Positions 32,009 through 42,061 of a stretch of 51,314 nt of DNA are shown piece after piece; positions within the stretch are counted from its first letter, which is position 1; every line of letters starts with the position of its first letter. Under the pieces are notes generated by a model that saw only the letters and a list, made by a program, of their open reading frames with translations, did no database searches and was not told the DNA's origin. The position numbers and the translations under genes were made by a program. This DNA comes from Comamonadaceae bacterium (GTDB taxonomy: Bacteria; Pseudomonadota; Gammaproteobacteria; Burkholderiales; Burkholderiaceae_C): the NCBI GenBank assembly GCA_008080595.1, contig VIKI01000034.1:8948-60261 (forward strand), in the 5' to 3' direction.

Positions 32009-32028
32009 GAAGGCCTTCGTTGGCCTTC
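32009..32028 (+). promoter_or_regulatory. Hairpin between rpsD and rpoA
   Basis: GAAGGCC and GGCCTTC form a 7-bp stem with the loop TTCGTT, in the 104-base gap before rpoA. It is followed by ATGCG rather than T residues, suggesting an attenuator or RNA-processing structure at most. Confidence 0.4.
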
Positions 32029-32084
32029 ATGCGTTAGTCAGCCTTACCGATGTAACGAATCGGGGGTATTGAGAGGAATTATTC

Positions 32085-33074
32085 ATGCAAACTAGTTTAC
32101 TGAAGCCAAAAACAATTTATGTTGAGCAACTCTCGGCAAATCGGGCAAAAGTTGTTTTGGAACCTTTTGAGCGTGGCTATGGGCATACGCTTGGAAATGC
32201 ACTGCGCCGCGTTCTTTTGTCATCGATGCCTGGTTATGCGCCGACAGAGGTAACGATAGCAGGTGTACTTCACGAATATTCATCCATTGATGGTGTCCAT
32301 GAAGATGTGGTTAACATTCTTCTGAATTTGAAGGGTGTCGTCTTTAAGCTTCACAATCGTGAAGAAGTGACCTTGAGTTTACGCAAAGATACTGAAGGTG
32401 TCGTTTCAGCTGCAGATATTCAAACACCGCATGATGTTGAAATCATCAATCCTGAGCATGTCATTGCCAACTTGTCACATGGTGGCAAGCTTGATATGCA
32501 AATTAAGGTAGAGAAAGGCCGTGGATACGTGCCAGGATCGGTTCGCCGTCATGGTGATGAACCAAGCAAATCCATTGGACGAATCATATTGGATGCTTCT
32601 TACTCACCTGTCAAGCGTGTAAGTTATACCGTTGAAAGCGCCCGTGTTGAGCAGCGTACAGATTTGGACAAGCTAATTGTCGATATTGAAACCAATGGTG
32701 CAATCACGGCAGAAGATGCCGTGCGTGCTTCTGCCAAAATTTTGGTTGAGCAATTAGCAGTATTTGCTCAACTTGAGGGTGGTGAAGTAGATACTATTAT
32801 TTCTTCATCATCAAGATCAAGTTCTCAATTTGATCCAGTGCTTTTGCGCCCAGTTGACGAGTTGGAACTCACTGTTCGATCTGCAAATTGTCTCAAAGCT
32901 GAAAATATTTACTATATTGGTGATTTGATTCAACGTACAGAAAATGAATTGTTGAAAACACCCAATCTGGGGCGTAAATCACTCAATGAAATCAAGGAAG
33001 TTTTGGCCTCTCGTGGTTTGACTCTTGGTATGAAGCTGGAGAGCTGGCCTCCTGCTGCACTCGAAAAACGTTAA
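32085..33074 (+). CDS. rpoA: RNA polymerase subunit alpha
   Basis: 329 residues. The N-terminal assembly domain has the family motif [20 protein letters not shown]. The C-terminal domain, which binds UP elements and activators, contains [22 protein letters not shown] and [16 protein letters not shown]. Complete and in the usual place before rplQ. Confidence 0.98.
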   Translation: MQTSLLKPKTIYVEQLSANRAKVVLEPFERGYGHTLGNALRRVLLSSMPGYAPTEVTIAGVLHEYSSIDGVHEDVVNILLNLKGVVFKLHNREEVTLSLRKDTEGVVSAADIQTPHDVEIINPEHVIANLSHGGKLDMQIKVEKGRGYVPGSVRRHGDEPSKSIGRIILDASYSPVKRVSYTVESARVEQRTDLDKLIVDIETNGAITAEDAVRASAKILVEQLAVFAQLEGGEVDTIISSSSRSSSQFDPVLLRPVDELELTVRSANCLKAENIYYIGDLIQRTENELLKTPNLGRKSLNEIKEVLASRGLTLGMKLESWPPAALEKR

Positions 33075-33147
33075 TTAGCTGAATAGGCTTTTAACCATTG
33101 ACAGTACCTTATACGGCTGTTTTAATCAAATAAACTAAGGAATTATT

Positions 33148-33549
33148 ATGCGTCACGGGCTGGGTTTACGGAAATTAAATCGTACATCGTCTCATAGATT
33201 GGCAATGCTACGTAACATGATGAATTCATTGATTCAGCATGAGGTAATTAAAACGACAGTACCAAAAGCCAAAGAACTTCGTCGCGTCATTGAGCCGATG
33301 ATTACTTTGGCTAAAGAAGCCACAGTTGCGAACCGCCGTTTGGCTTTTGATCGCTTGCGTGATCGTGACAATGTCGTGAAGCTTTTTAACGAGTTAGGTC
33401 CGCGTTTTAAGGCTCGTCCGGGTGGCTACACACGTATTCTGAAAATGGGTTTCCGTGTTGGTGACAATGCACCTATGGCACTCGTTGAGTTTGTCGAGCG
33501 TTCGGCAGCAGAAGAAAAAACGACTGAAGCTCAAATCGCTTCTGAATAA
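33148..33549 (+). CDS. rplQ: 50S ribosomal protein L17
   Basis: 133 residues, starting [20 protein letters not shown]. It is the last gene of the alpha operon; the initiator tRNA gene starts 16 bases after its stop. Confidence 0.98.
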   Translation: MRHGLGLRKLNRTSSHRLAMLRNMMNSLIQHEVIKTTVPKAKELRRVIEPMITLAKEATVANRRLAFDRLRDRDNVVKLFNELGPRFKARPGGYTRILKMGFRVGDNAPMALVEFVERSAAEEKTTEAQIASE

Positions 33550-33565
33550 GTTACAATATCAATAT

Positions 33566-33642
<77 letters not shown>

Positions 33643-33668
33643 ATAGATATGGGGCTTTCCCCGTAAGT

Positions 33669-33694
33669 AAACGCCCACTAACAGTGGGCGTTTT
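33669..33694 (+). terminator. Rho-independent terminator after tRNA-fMet
   Basis: AAACGCCCAC and GTGGGCGTTT form a perfect 10-bp stem with a 5-base loop, followed by TTTTGCTTT. It ends the rplQ-tRNA transcript. Confidence 0.8.
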
Positions 33695-33700
33695 GCTTTG

Positions 33701-33743
33701 TAGCCCAAAAATAGCCCATCCGTAGCCCATCTGTAGCCCGCGG
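33701..33743. repeat. Short TAGCCCA array
   Basis: TAGCCCA, or its prefix TAGCCC, occurs four times with roughly 11-base spacing (starts near 33701, 33712, 33723 and 33734). It lies directly after the tRNA terminator, at the border of the accessory region. A related word, CGACCATTGGG, occurs twice just beyond (about 33764 and 33801). These may be recombinase-binding or border repeats. Confidence 0.5.
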
Positions 33744-33831
33744 ATTTTGTCAAAACGCTGTAACGACCATTGGGCTATAGATCATCGGGTGGCTCGATAG
33801 CGACCATTGGGTCGTTAGTTTGTCTTTCGGA

Positions 33832-36719
33832 TCAAAAGAATTCGCTCGCAGCAGACGAATCCCGGTTCTGCAATCGGGATATCGTCACGATTGGACTGGC
33901 ACCACCATCGTTTACAGAGGCCGTTCCCTGATCAATCCATGGCATGTTGAAAAACTCATAGATTGGATGCCAGTCCTCACCCCGTCGAACGAGTAGAGCT
34001 GGGTTTGGAAAATAATGACCGTTTTGGATTCTGGTCCACAACCTACGCGAAGGTTTGTATTCGCTTTCGACTTCACCTCTGGCGAGGACCTGATTAACGT
34101 AGCTGCGTTTACGCCGAATTTCATTCCATAAATGGACAGGAAGGGAATTAAGAACAACATGCAACTGCTCGGCGAAAAACCCTTGAGCAAACTTCCAGGG
34201 TGGTTGGTCACGGTAACAGCAGCGTGTCCATTGTGTTTTTAACCCGGCAATCATCAGACTGAACACCCAGTATTCCCCTTGATGTCTCTCAAGGCGAACC
34301 AGTCTGGAGTCGACTTGCACGTCAATCGTGGATGGAGCGATCAAGTCAAACAAGGGGCCTATTGCAGTTTTGCCGAAGTCAGGCTCTTCCAGCGCACGGT
34401 TTAGCGCGTGCTGCCAAGGGGTGTGCCCAAAGTCATCAACAGCCTGTGGATTCGCGCCACGCTCAATAAGCACTTCAACCAATGGCTGGTTGCCAGCACG
34501 GGCTGCCAGCATCAAAGGTGTGGCTCCAACCAAGGTCAGGTGATCAATGCCATACACATCGCACTGCCGAAGGATTTCCTTGAAATTCTTGATAACGTAG
34601 GGTTGCAAATGTCGGTGTCGTATGGCGATCACCGCTCGGTGCGCCAACGTTGTTTGCTGCTCGTACTCAGCATCATGAAAGCCCAGTCTGGCATGGGGTC
34701 CAATCCAGCCGAACTCACCATCGGGCGCAAGGCTACGTGCTGGCAGAAAATTGATTTTGGCCAGCTTCTCAATCCAGGCCTGCTGGCCGTGCCAAAGTGC
34801 ATAGTCCAGCAATGCCTGACGCGGCTTGGAACTAGGGTTGCCACGGTCAAGCGCTTTGGTGCCGAAATCCACCATTATGGTCTGAGACCAGGGTGTCCAT
34901 GGGACTGGCTTGAACTGAAGAATGGTGTCGCGAATCAGCTGGGCTTGCTCCTGCTTACCCTGGAGTTCAAGCTTACGAGCCTCTTGAGCCCACTGCTCTT
35001 TGCTGGAGACTTGGCCCACTACCAATTGTGCGTCGGAGACATTGAGTCCCAGCAAAGCAAACAGCTGATGCGAAGTCTCTGATTCGACAAAAGTCAGACT
35101 CTGTACCGCTCTGGTCATCGCCACATACAGTGAATTGACGTAGAACTTGTAGAGCTCCAGGGACTTATCAGATTTGTCTCTTGCCCGCCGATAGTTCAGT
35201 TCTTGATAGTTGACATCCTTGGCGCTGACGCCGTCGCAAACCTCGGAGAATGCACTACGTTGACCGGATACGATGTTGAAGAGGATGACGTGTGGATATT
35301 CAAGGCCTTTGGCCTCGTGGACTGAAAAAACCAATGGCGTACGAAAGCTTGCTCTGGCGGCGGCTTTGTCTTCATCCCGAAGCACAATCACCGCGTGTTT
35401 CACGGATACCCGTGTGACGGTGTCAAGTTGCTTGGTTATCGCATCCTTAAACGGCATCAGTCGAACTTCGCCAGCTTCACCAGAAGAGCAGTGAACCAGA
35501 AAGTTACTTTCTCTGTCGACTGAACCAAAGCGTGCTTGCTTGATTTTGAGCAGGGAATTAGCAAGCAGAGTCACCGCCGTCGTGTTCCGAAAATTCGCTT
35601 GCAAAATATGCAGGGCTTGGCGCTGTGCCACATCACCAGCCAACCCGTTCCAGAAAAGACTCCTGACCGCAGCCCAGGAGAAAAAGTTGGGGTGCACAAT
35701 CTGATTGGAGTCCCCGCACAGCAGAAATTGACTCGGATCTTTGAGGCAGGCAAGCACTAATGTGAGCATGACCATCGTCAGATCTTGAACTTCATCGACA
35801 GGTTCAAGTCAAACTGACCAGATTCATTGAGCCATTTGCAATAACGCAAGTAGAGGTTGTGGGCCGCCTCGCGTTCTGATGGGGGTAGCAGGCTTTGTCG
35901 CCGCCCCAGGGTCAAATAATCTTGAAGAGTCAGTGGTCCCTCGGGCTGCGCGCTGATGACACCTCGAAACTCTTCAAACAGCGCGTGGGCATCTATCTCA
36001 CCAAAACCCTTGAGGGCGGTACGGTTGCGATCAACCCAACCGCTGAAAGTGCCAAAACAGATTTCTCGCCCTTTAGGAATCTGTAAAGTTTCAAGAAATT
36101 CCCGGTAGCTCAGAAACTCCGGTTCCTGATCTGGATTCTCATATCCGTGATGGTCATAAAGGGCGCGAGCTGATTGCGCCAAGTAGGCTGACTGCGTGAC
36201 ATAGAGTACTTTGCCCGGAGCTTCGCGCATCTTGGACAGGGTAATGGCGGTCTTTCCAGAGCCAGCAGAACCGACCAGGATCATGGGTGCCATAAGGCGA
36301 CGAACTGCATCTTGTTCATCGTCAAACACAATCGGTTTGTCCAGCAGTTCAAACTCGACCCGACTGGCGTGAAGCCAACGCAAGGTCAAGGTCTCGTTTC
36401 TTGGTAAATCAAGTGTCGCAGCTATCGGTTCGAGTTCAATCTTGGACTCATCAACGTGCGCTCCACGCAAAAAACGTGACTTGTCATAGGCATGGTTTTC
36501 GATAACTTCCAGTGCAAGGCAAACGGTTTCATCGCCGTATTTGGCGAATTGCAACAATAGGCGATTACTGTGGTCGAGCTTGGCCCGGTAGTAATTCCTT
36601 ACATGGAGCTTCTTGACATCTGGGCTTTTGAAATCACCAGCTTCAATTGACTTGCGTATCTTGGCAAAAGAAACCTTGACGCGGCGCAGGTCAAGGTCTT
36701 TGTACTGGAGTAGTCGCAT
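33832..36719 (-). pseudogene. UvrD-like helicase with ankyrin-like repeats, frame broken
   Basis: The first part (36719-35778) has a basic N-terminus whose residues about 40-85 resemble a RelE-like fold (YYRAKLDHSNRLLLQF, ALEVIENHAYDKSRFL). A P-loop follows (VGSAGSGKTAIT), and the frame stops after GQFDLNL. The next frame starts mid-motif with VDEVQDLT (Walker B), then LLCGDSNQIVHP, VFSVHEAKGLEYPHVIL and YVAMTRAVQSLTF. Ankyrin-like repeats come after (GATPLMLAARAGNQPLVEVL...). About 50 bp seem to be lost at 35796-35802. A natural ATG just past the break could start the second half, but without the P-loop it would not be a helicase. Confidence 0.8.
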
Positions 36720-37153
36720 TGTCAGACAGAAATGAACAAATGATGATTGCTCAATTGTGACTACCTTCGCAGGAGGGAGAACGCAGAAATAGCACTGACA
36801 TCAATTCTTGTGGCTGCACAAGAAGTAGGAAGACGGTTTTGGCGACCATCAACTCTGAACCTTTGCATTCGATCCGAAAAACTTGGGCGGAACAGGCCAA
36901 AATGACCGGCAATGAGATGCCCGAAACTTGCCCTTCATAGTGATCCGCTTTGTGCCCTTAGCCGATGATGATTTTCTCAAAATGCCTGCCCGATACCTGC
37001 CGTTGAACTGAACAAGTGATGGTCACCGAATTGACGGTGGACTAAACCGCTCGCGCGGTACCCTTCGATCAGCGGTATTGGTAATGTGGAGGTGTAGGCG
37101 TGTCGAAGTTGTGAATTGAGGCAATTGGCCTCGTTCACAACAGGAGTACAGCC

Positions 37154-38029
37154 ATGCAAACATCGACACCAAGCGGATCCCCACTGCGTCAACGCATGAT
37201 TGAGGACATGCGCATGCGCAAGCTGGCAGAGAAGACCCAGATTGCCTACATCCGCGCCGTACGCAAATTGGCGGCCTACCTCAAACGCTCGCCCGACACC
37301 GCCACCGTGGAGGAGCTGCGACGTTTTCAACTGCACCTGGTCGATCAGGGCACCTCGCCTGTGACGCTCAACGCCACCCTCACCGGGCTGAAGTTCTTCT
37401 TTGACATCACCCTGGACCGTGCCGAACTGATGGCCAAGATGCAGCCAGTGCGGGTACCGCGTACCCTGCCTGTGGTGCTCAGCCGCGATGAAGTCGCACG
37501 CCTGATTGCCGCCGCACCCAACCTCAAATCCCAGACGGCTCTGTCGATTGCATATGGCACAGGCCTGCGCGCCAGCGAGGTCATCGCACTGAAGGTCAGC
37601 GACATCGACAGTGAACGCATGATGCTGCGCGTGGAGCAAGGCAAGGGCCACAAGGATCGCTACGCCATGCTCTCGCCCATATTGCCGGAGAGGCTGCGTT
37701 GCTGGTGGCGACTGGGTCACGCCCAAGGCAAGATCTTGCCCGGTGGCTGGCTGTTCCCTGGCCTCAATCCGATGGATCCTGTGACCACACGCCAGCTCAA
37801 CCGAGCCATCCACGCTGCAGCTGAGACGGCCAAGATCGACAAGCGCGTCTCCATGCACACGCTCAGGCACAGTTTTGCCACCCATCTGCTGGAACAAAAA
37901 GTCGACATACGGGTGATCCAGGTCATGCTCGGGCACAAGAAGCTGGAGACGACGGCACTTTACACACAGGTAGCCACCGAACTTCTGCGCGAAGTGATCA
38001 ACCCGCTGGAGACCCTAGAACCCGCGTAG
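37154..38029 (+). CDS. IS91-associated tyrosine recombinase
   Basis: The 291-residue integrase has an N-terminal SAM-like domain (QRMIEDMRMRKLAEKTQIAYI) and a C-terminal catalytic domain. The tetrad is visible: Arg in YGTGLRASEVIAL, HTLRHSFATHL, LGHKKLETTALY with the final Tyr. It is the upstream ORF of the IS element; the transposase frame opens 9 bases after its stop. It probably helps resolve or target transposition; that is not established. A shortened relative is at 47602. Confidence 0.9.
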   Translation: MQTSTPSGSPLRQRMIEDMRMRKLAEKTQIAYIRAVRKLAAYLKRSPDTATVEELRRFQLHLVDQGTSPVTLNATLTGLKFFFDITLDRAELMAKMQPVRVPRTLPVVLSRDEVARLIAAAPNLKSQTALSIAYGTGLRASEVIALKVSDIDSERMMLRVEQGKGHKDRYAMLSPILPERLRCWWRLGHAQGKILPGGWLFPGLNPMDPVTTRQLNRAIHAAAETAKIDKRVSMHTLRHSFATHLLEQKVDIRVIQVMLGHKKLETTALYTQVATELLREVINPLETLEPA

Positions 38030-38038
38030 GGATTCGCC

Positions 38039-39235
38039 GTGGGGCACCTCGCTTTGGAGGTTGCCGACATCTTTCGTACCCATGGCCCGGCTTGGCGTCA
38101 AAACCAGCAGGGACACCTCAGCCTGGGTCAGCTCAAAGTCATGTCGGCCATTGAGCAGTGCCGCAGCGCGGCACTGGGAGGACACGTGTTGCACTGTGAT
38201 GGCTGCGGGCACGACCAAGTTGCCTACAACTCATGCCGTAACCGCCATTGCCCCAAGTGCCAGGACAGTGCGGCCAAGCGTTGGCTGCAAGATCGTCAGG
38301 CTGACTTGCTGCCAGTGGACTACTACCACGTGGTCTTCACCTTGCCCGCACCCATCAGCGCCATCGCGTACTACAACAAGGCGGTGATCTACCGGTTGTT
38401 GTTTGAGGTGGCCGCTGAGACCTTGAGCACCATCGCGGCAGATCCCAAGCATCTGGGCGCGCAGATTGCAGTGACTTTGGTACTGCACACCTGGGGCTCG
38501 GCTCTGACGCACCATCCGCATGTCCATGGCATCGCGTCGGGTGGCGGTCTTTCACCAGATGGTCAGCGTTGGGTGGCCTGCAAGCCGGGATTCTTTCTGC
38601 CGGTGCGGGTGCTCTCCAGGTTGTTTCGCAGACGGTTCCTGGAGGAGCTTGGGGCGGCATACCGTGCGGGTGAGTTGCAGTTCTTTGGTGAGTACGCCGA
38701 GTTGGCCGATGCCAAGACCTTTGCCAAATGGCTCGCTCCAATGAGCAAGTGCGAATGGGTGGTGTATGCCAAGCGCCCGTTTGCAGGCCCGGCGGCGGTG
38801 CTGGCCTATCTGTCGCGCTATACCCACCGGGTGGCTATCTCCAACTCGCGATTGATTTCGATGGATGAGGCAGGGGTGACGTTTCGCTGGAAGGATTACC
38901 GTGCCAAAGGTAAAACGCGCCACAAGACCATGACGCTGGAGCCACAGGAGTTCATGCGCCGCTTTCTTTTGCACGTGTTGCCCAGCGGCTTTCACCGCAT
39001 CCGCCACTATGGGCTGATCGCCAACAACGTTCGCAAGGAGAAGTTGGCCCTGGCTCGTGAACTGCTGCAGGTGGCGCCTGTTGCCGTAGTCGACCAGACG
39101 GTCACCGACGCGTGCGCTGAGCCGGTGCGACCAAGCTTTGTCTGCACGCACTGTGGTGCGCCGATGATCATCGTCCAGACGTTTCTGCGCACACAGGCCA
39201 TTCGTGCGCCGCCTACCGCACAGGGTCCACCATGA
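38039..39235 (+). CDS. IS91-family Y2/HUH transposase
   Basis: The 398-residue protein has an N-terminal zinc-binding region (CDGCGHDQVAYNSCRNRHCPKCQ in part), the HUH metal motif in HHPHVHGIASGGGLS, and the catalytic tyrosine region YLSRYTHRVAIS. The enzyme moves DNA by a rolling-circle, single-strand mechanism and can carry neighbouring DNA when it reads past its terminus. The start is GTG. The gene looks intact. Confidence 0.9.
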   Translation: MGHLALEVADIFRTHGPAWRQNQQGHLSLGQLKVMSAIEQCRSAALGGHVLHCDGCGHDQVAYNSCRNRHCPKCQDSAAKRWLQDRQADLLPVDYYHVVFTLPAPISAIAYYNKAVIYRLLFEVAAETLSTIAADPKHLGAQIAVTLVLHTWGSALTHHPHVHGIASGGGLSPDGQRWVACKPGFFLPVRVLSRLFRRRFLEELGAAYRAGELQFFGEYAELADAKTFAKWLAPMSKCEWVVYAKRPFAGPAAVLAYLSRYTHRVAISNSRLISMDEAGVTFRWKDYRAKGKTRHKTMTLEPQEFMRRFLLHVLPSGFHRIRHYGLIANNVRKEKLALARELLQVAPVAVVDQTVTDACAEPVRPSFVCTHCGAPMIIVQTFLRTQAIRAPPTAQGPP

Positions 39236-39690
39236 GCGCCAAAACTTGGAGGTGCTTCAACTGTGAGCTGGCTGTGCACTCGCCGCAGGCAGTTTGGGCA
39301 AGTGCGGCCATGTGCTGCAAAACCACTGCTGATCGCATCACCGGCATCAAACAAATCTGGCCTGTCAGTTGCAATGTGTGTTACTTCAGGGGTCTGGCCG
39401 CCAGCGTAATGGTCATGCCTCCAATGTCAAACCACACTGTGGCTCTTCAAATCCCCATAGCTGCATAGTTCACTCCAGCAACTGCGGTACTCCCCGCGGT
39501 TTCCTCCCTCGGGGCTTGTACGACGCCTGCCCTGCATGCACTGTTGGGCCACCCGCGTTCGCGGTCACGGGCAGGCATCCTACAACCCTAAACTATAGCG
39601 GTCCTACAGGTAACCGCCAGTGCGTCGCCTGATACATTCAGATTTCTTGAGAAATAGCGTTTGAAATTCCCATACTTTGGAAACTGTCCC

Positions 39691-40338
39691 ATGATTCTCG
39701 TCGGCCAATATGACAGACCCGTCACCCGCCGTGTCGCTATTGCGCTGCATCACTACCACATACCCTTCACCCGCGACACCCGCTCGATCTTTGGCAATGC
39801 GGCAGCGGTCGGGAAGATCAGCCCCCTAACCCGCATCCCAGCCCTCGTCCTCGACGACGGCGAGGTTTTGATCGACAGCGCCGCCATCCTTGAGCATCTC
39901 GACGAACAGGCGGGCGATGCGGCGCTGATCCCCGCATCTGGCCCCGCACGCCGGATAGTTCTCCAGATGACGGTACTGGCTCAAGGCACCCTCGAAAAGG
40001 TCGCGGCTGTGGTGTACGAGAGGCACTTCCATTCCTCCGAACATCGAAGTACCGACTGGCTTGGCCGCTGCCTTGGCCAGGCCCACGCTGGTCTCGACGA
40101 ACTGACCCGCCGCGTTGCCACACCCTATGCCTGCGGGGCAACGCTCACCCATGCCGATGTCATGATCACCACGCTGATCTGGTACATGCAGGACAGGATG
40201 GATGAAGTGCTGTCACCCACCGCCCACGCCACTCTAATCACCTTGGCTCAACACTGTGAAACCCTGCCCGCCTTCCGCGCCGCCGCCCTGAGCGATTTCG
40301 AGAAGATGCCGCGCAGCACTGATGAATTAAAACGGTAA
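39691..40338 (+). CDS. Glutathione S-transferase-like protein
   Basis: A 215-residue protein with an N-terminal thioredoxin-like domain (MILVGQYDRPVTRRVAIALH; glutathione-site residues in RIPALVLDDGEVLIDSAAIL) and a helical C-terminal domain. This matches the GST family found widely in proteobacteria. The substrate is unknown. I chose ATG 39691; a TTG at 39661 is possible. It stands directly after the IS91 end, with no obvious operon partner. Confidence 0.85.
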   Translation: MILVGQYDRPVTRRVAIALHHYHIPFTRDTRSIFGNAAAVGKISPLTRIPALVLDDGEVLIDSAAILEHLDEQAGDAALIPASGPARRIVLQMTVLAQGTLEKVAAVVYERHFHSSEHRSTDWLGRCLGQAHAGLDELTRRVATPYACGATLTHADVMITTLIWYMQDRMDEVLSPTAHATLITLAQHCETLPAFRAAALSDFEKMPRSTDELKR

Positions 40339-40430
40339 AGACTGCTGTGAAATGCGGTGTATGCCAACTAGCAGCCCACCATCTTCCAAACGTAAGCATC
40401 AAAAGTTACTCCACCCCGATTCACACCGAT

Positions 40431-41276
40431 ATGACGACAAAGAAGTACTTACACAGACCAAAGGCGAGTCACCCTATCGGAGACCGGGCCGCCAAGCAGA
40501 TCGAAGATGTTTGCGAAGAACATGGCTGGGCAGTTCAGGTCGTTCAGCGAGACTACGGCGAAGATCTTCTGATCCAGCCTGTTGGCGCGGATGACGCAGT
40601 AGAACACTTTCGTCTTTGGATCCAATCCAAAGGTACCGACAACCTATCAAAGCACAGGCTCAAAAACGGCAATTACTCTTTCTCCGTCTCATTTGCGCAC
40701 GCTTATAAATGGTTACGTTCAGCGGACCTCTGCATCGTTGTACTCTGGGATACAAGTAAGAAGGAAGGTGTTTATGCCATTCCAAGTAGCGATATTGACG
40801 AGGAGTGGCTGTATACGAAAGAACCAAGTGTCATTACCCTGACATTCCCTAAGTCCAATGTCTTTAGCAAGAGTGAACTTGATAAAATTTCATGGCATTG
40901 CCGACTGCATCACTACGAAACCTTGATAAGCAGTGCAAAAGTCCAAACTGATGAAGATGACGATAGGATCGTCCTGTTGTGGTCCAGAGTCTTAGATTTT
41001 TTGAAAGCACTCGGCATATTCGAGCATCAATCTGACATAGGTCTTCGAGTAAATCAACAATTTCTCGATCGCGTTAAAGTTGGACTATTCAAACTGTCAC
41101 AGAGTGAGCCTGATACAGATTCCTCCGAGCACCTTCGCGTAGCCATGATGCTGACACTCATAATTCATTTTGAGGAAACTACAGGTCTCGGCGGAATGCC
41201 CACCTTCTTAGCAAAGTCCTGCGAAGAGTTCTTAACGTCAGCTCTACCCGCACTGCGAAAGCACGGAATAGTTTGA
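40431..41276 (+). CDS. DUF4365-domain protein
   Basis: About 281 residues. The N-terminal half (HPIGDRAAKQIEDVCEEHGW, DYGEDLLIQPV, RLWIQSKGT) fits DUF4365, which has a PD-(D/E)XK nuclease-like core with the acidic and QxK residues present. The C-terminal half (from SSDIDEEWLY) has no family I recognise. DUF4365 proteins frequently occur in defence islands. ATG 40431 (MTTKKYL) is preferred over 40347, because the upstream codons look untranslated. A nuclease role is inferred only. Confidence 0.7.
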   Translation: MTTKKYLHRPKASHPIGDRAAKQIEDVCEEHGWAVQVVQRDYGEDLLIQPVGADDAVEHFRLWIQSKGTDNLSKHRLKNGNYSFSVSFAHAYKWLRSADLCIVVLWDTSKKEGVYAIPSSDIDEEWLYTKEPSVITLTFPKSNVFSKSELDKISWHCRLHHYETLISSAKVQTDEDDDRIVLLWSRVLDFLKALGIFEHQSDIGLRVNQQFLDRVKVGLFKLSQSEPDTDSSEHLRVAMMLTLIIHFEETTGLGGMPTFLAKSCEEFLTSALPALRKHGIV

Positions 41277-41350
41277 GGTGCGCTGTTTTCGCCGAATGTG
41301 ATGCCTAAGCCTTCCTTCAAGCGGAGCGCCAACGGCAGGCCTGATGGACT

Positions 41351-41374
41351 GGGCTGGCGCATTTTCGCCAGCCC
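41351..41374 (+). terminator. Strong GC hairpin after the DUF4365 gene
   Basis: GGGCTGGCG and CGCCAGCCC form a 9-bp stem with the loop CATTTT. There is no clear T run, so termination is plausible but not certain. It could instead be a recombination-site-like palindrome. Confidence 0.45.
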
Positions 41375-41624
41375 AAGCCTGGCGCCCGCTTAAATCTATG
41401 TTAAGCCTGCTTTTGAGTGGACTCCACGGAGCGCGGCATTTGACCGCTTCCAGCCTACAGCCGGCATTGACTTTGGAAACCGGGCTGCACGGCCTTCTCC
41501 GGCAGGAACAGGCTGAATGCGGGTGCTCGCGACAGTCCGTTGTCCGGTGGTTCAGTTCAACCCCGTTCAGCAGCCGGTCATGGCCTACGGCATAGTGCCC
41601 AAACCGGACCTTGCAACGATTGAA

Positions 41625-42001
41625 CTAAGCCCCAGATATCCTCAATGTCACACCGGGGCAAGCCATGGTGGGAACACACGTATTAGCCGCTCCGCATAGC
41701 GCCTGCAGTTCTGGCACGTTGTCAAATGACAATTCGATTAGTATTTGTGGAACGGGGCATTGATTCCCTTTGCCCTTTTTTGAATGAAGTCTTTGACAAG
41801 GTTCGCATTAAACCAATGCGGGTTGAGTTCCTCCGACACACTTCGTCCGTTGACTCGGCCGGTCAAACCCAAAGTAATTGCCTCGATCAGTGTGGACTTG
41901 CCGGATTCGTTGGCGCCGACTATGAGGTTGAACTTTTGGTTCACATCGACAGACAGGTTTTTGTGCAGCCGATATCCCTGTACCTTTATCTTATTTAGCA
42001 T
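41625..42001 (-). pseudogene. Remnant of an OLD-type ATPase/nuclease
   Basis: From 42001 the frame reads MLNKIKVQGYRLHKNL and then a P-loop GANESGKSTLIEAI, the N-terminus of OLD/RecF-like ATP-dependent endonucleases. After QKRAKGINAP the frame breaks near 41755. The family sequence continues in another frame (PQILIELSFDNVPELQALCG, ACPGVTLRISG) to a stop at 41625. The rest of the enzyme, including the nuclease domain, is absent. The remaining gap 41277-41624 shows no recognisable gene. Confidence 0.7.
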
Positions 42002-42061
42002 TTGAGCCTTTCGAGGCGATGGTATCTCGGACACTTCCAACGTTTTTATTGTCTACTTCGC

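Larger units (their letters stand above)
36880..39600 (+). mobile_element. IS91-type element with tyrosine recombinase
   Basis: It contains a 291-residue tyrosine recombinase followed by a 398-residue Y2/HUH transposase, an arrangement known in one IS91 subgroup. The left limit comes from similarity between 36930-37153 and a second, truncated copy at about 47290-47601. The right part (39236-39600) is non-coding and rich in stems: CCCCG/CGGGG near 39492-39514, and GCCTGCCC (39525-39532) with GGGCAGGC (39569-39576). This fits the hairpin-bearing end of rolling-circle elements. Exact ends are uncertain. The gap 36720-37153 otherwise holds only the presumed promoter of the helicase gene. Confidence 0.75.

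Noticed and set aside
33701..33743. Possible CRISPR-like array from TAGCCCA repeats
   Set aside because: The repeat is only 6-7 bases with 4-5-base gaps, far too short for a CRISPR, and no cas genes are present.
36977..37936. Minus-strand open frame opposite the IS91 recombinase
   Set aside because: Shadow of the recombinase gene; no motif, no ribosome-binding site, composition typical of antisense reading.
39232..39468. Small open frame after the IS91 transposase
   Set aside because: It lies in the structured non-coding end of the element, lacks a ribosome-binding site and resembles no protein.
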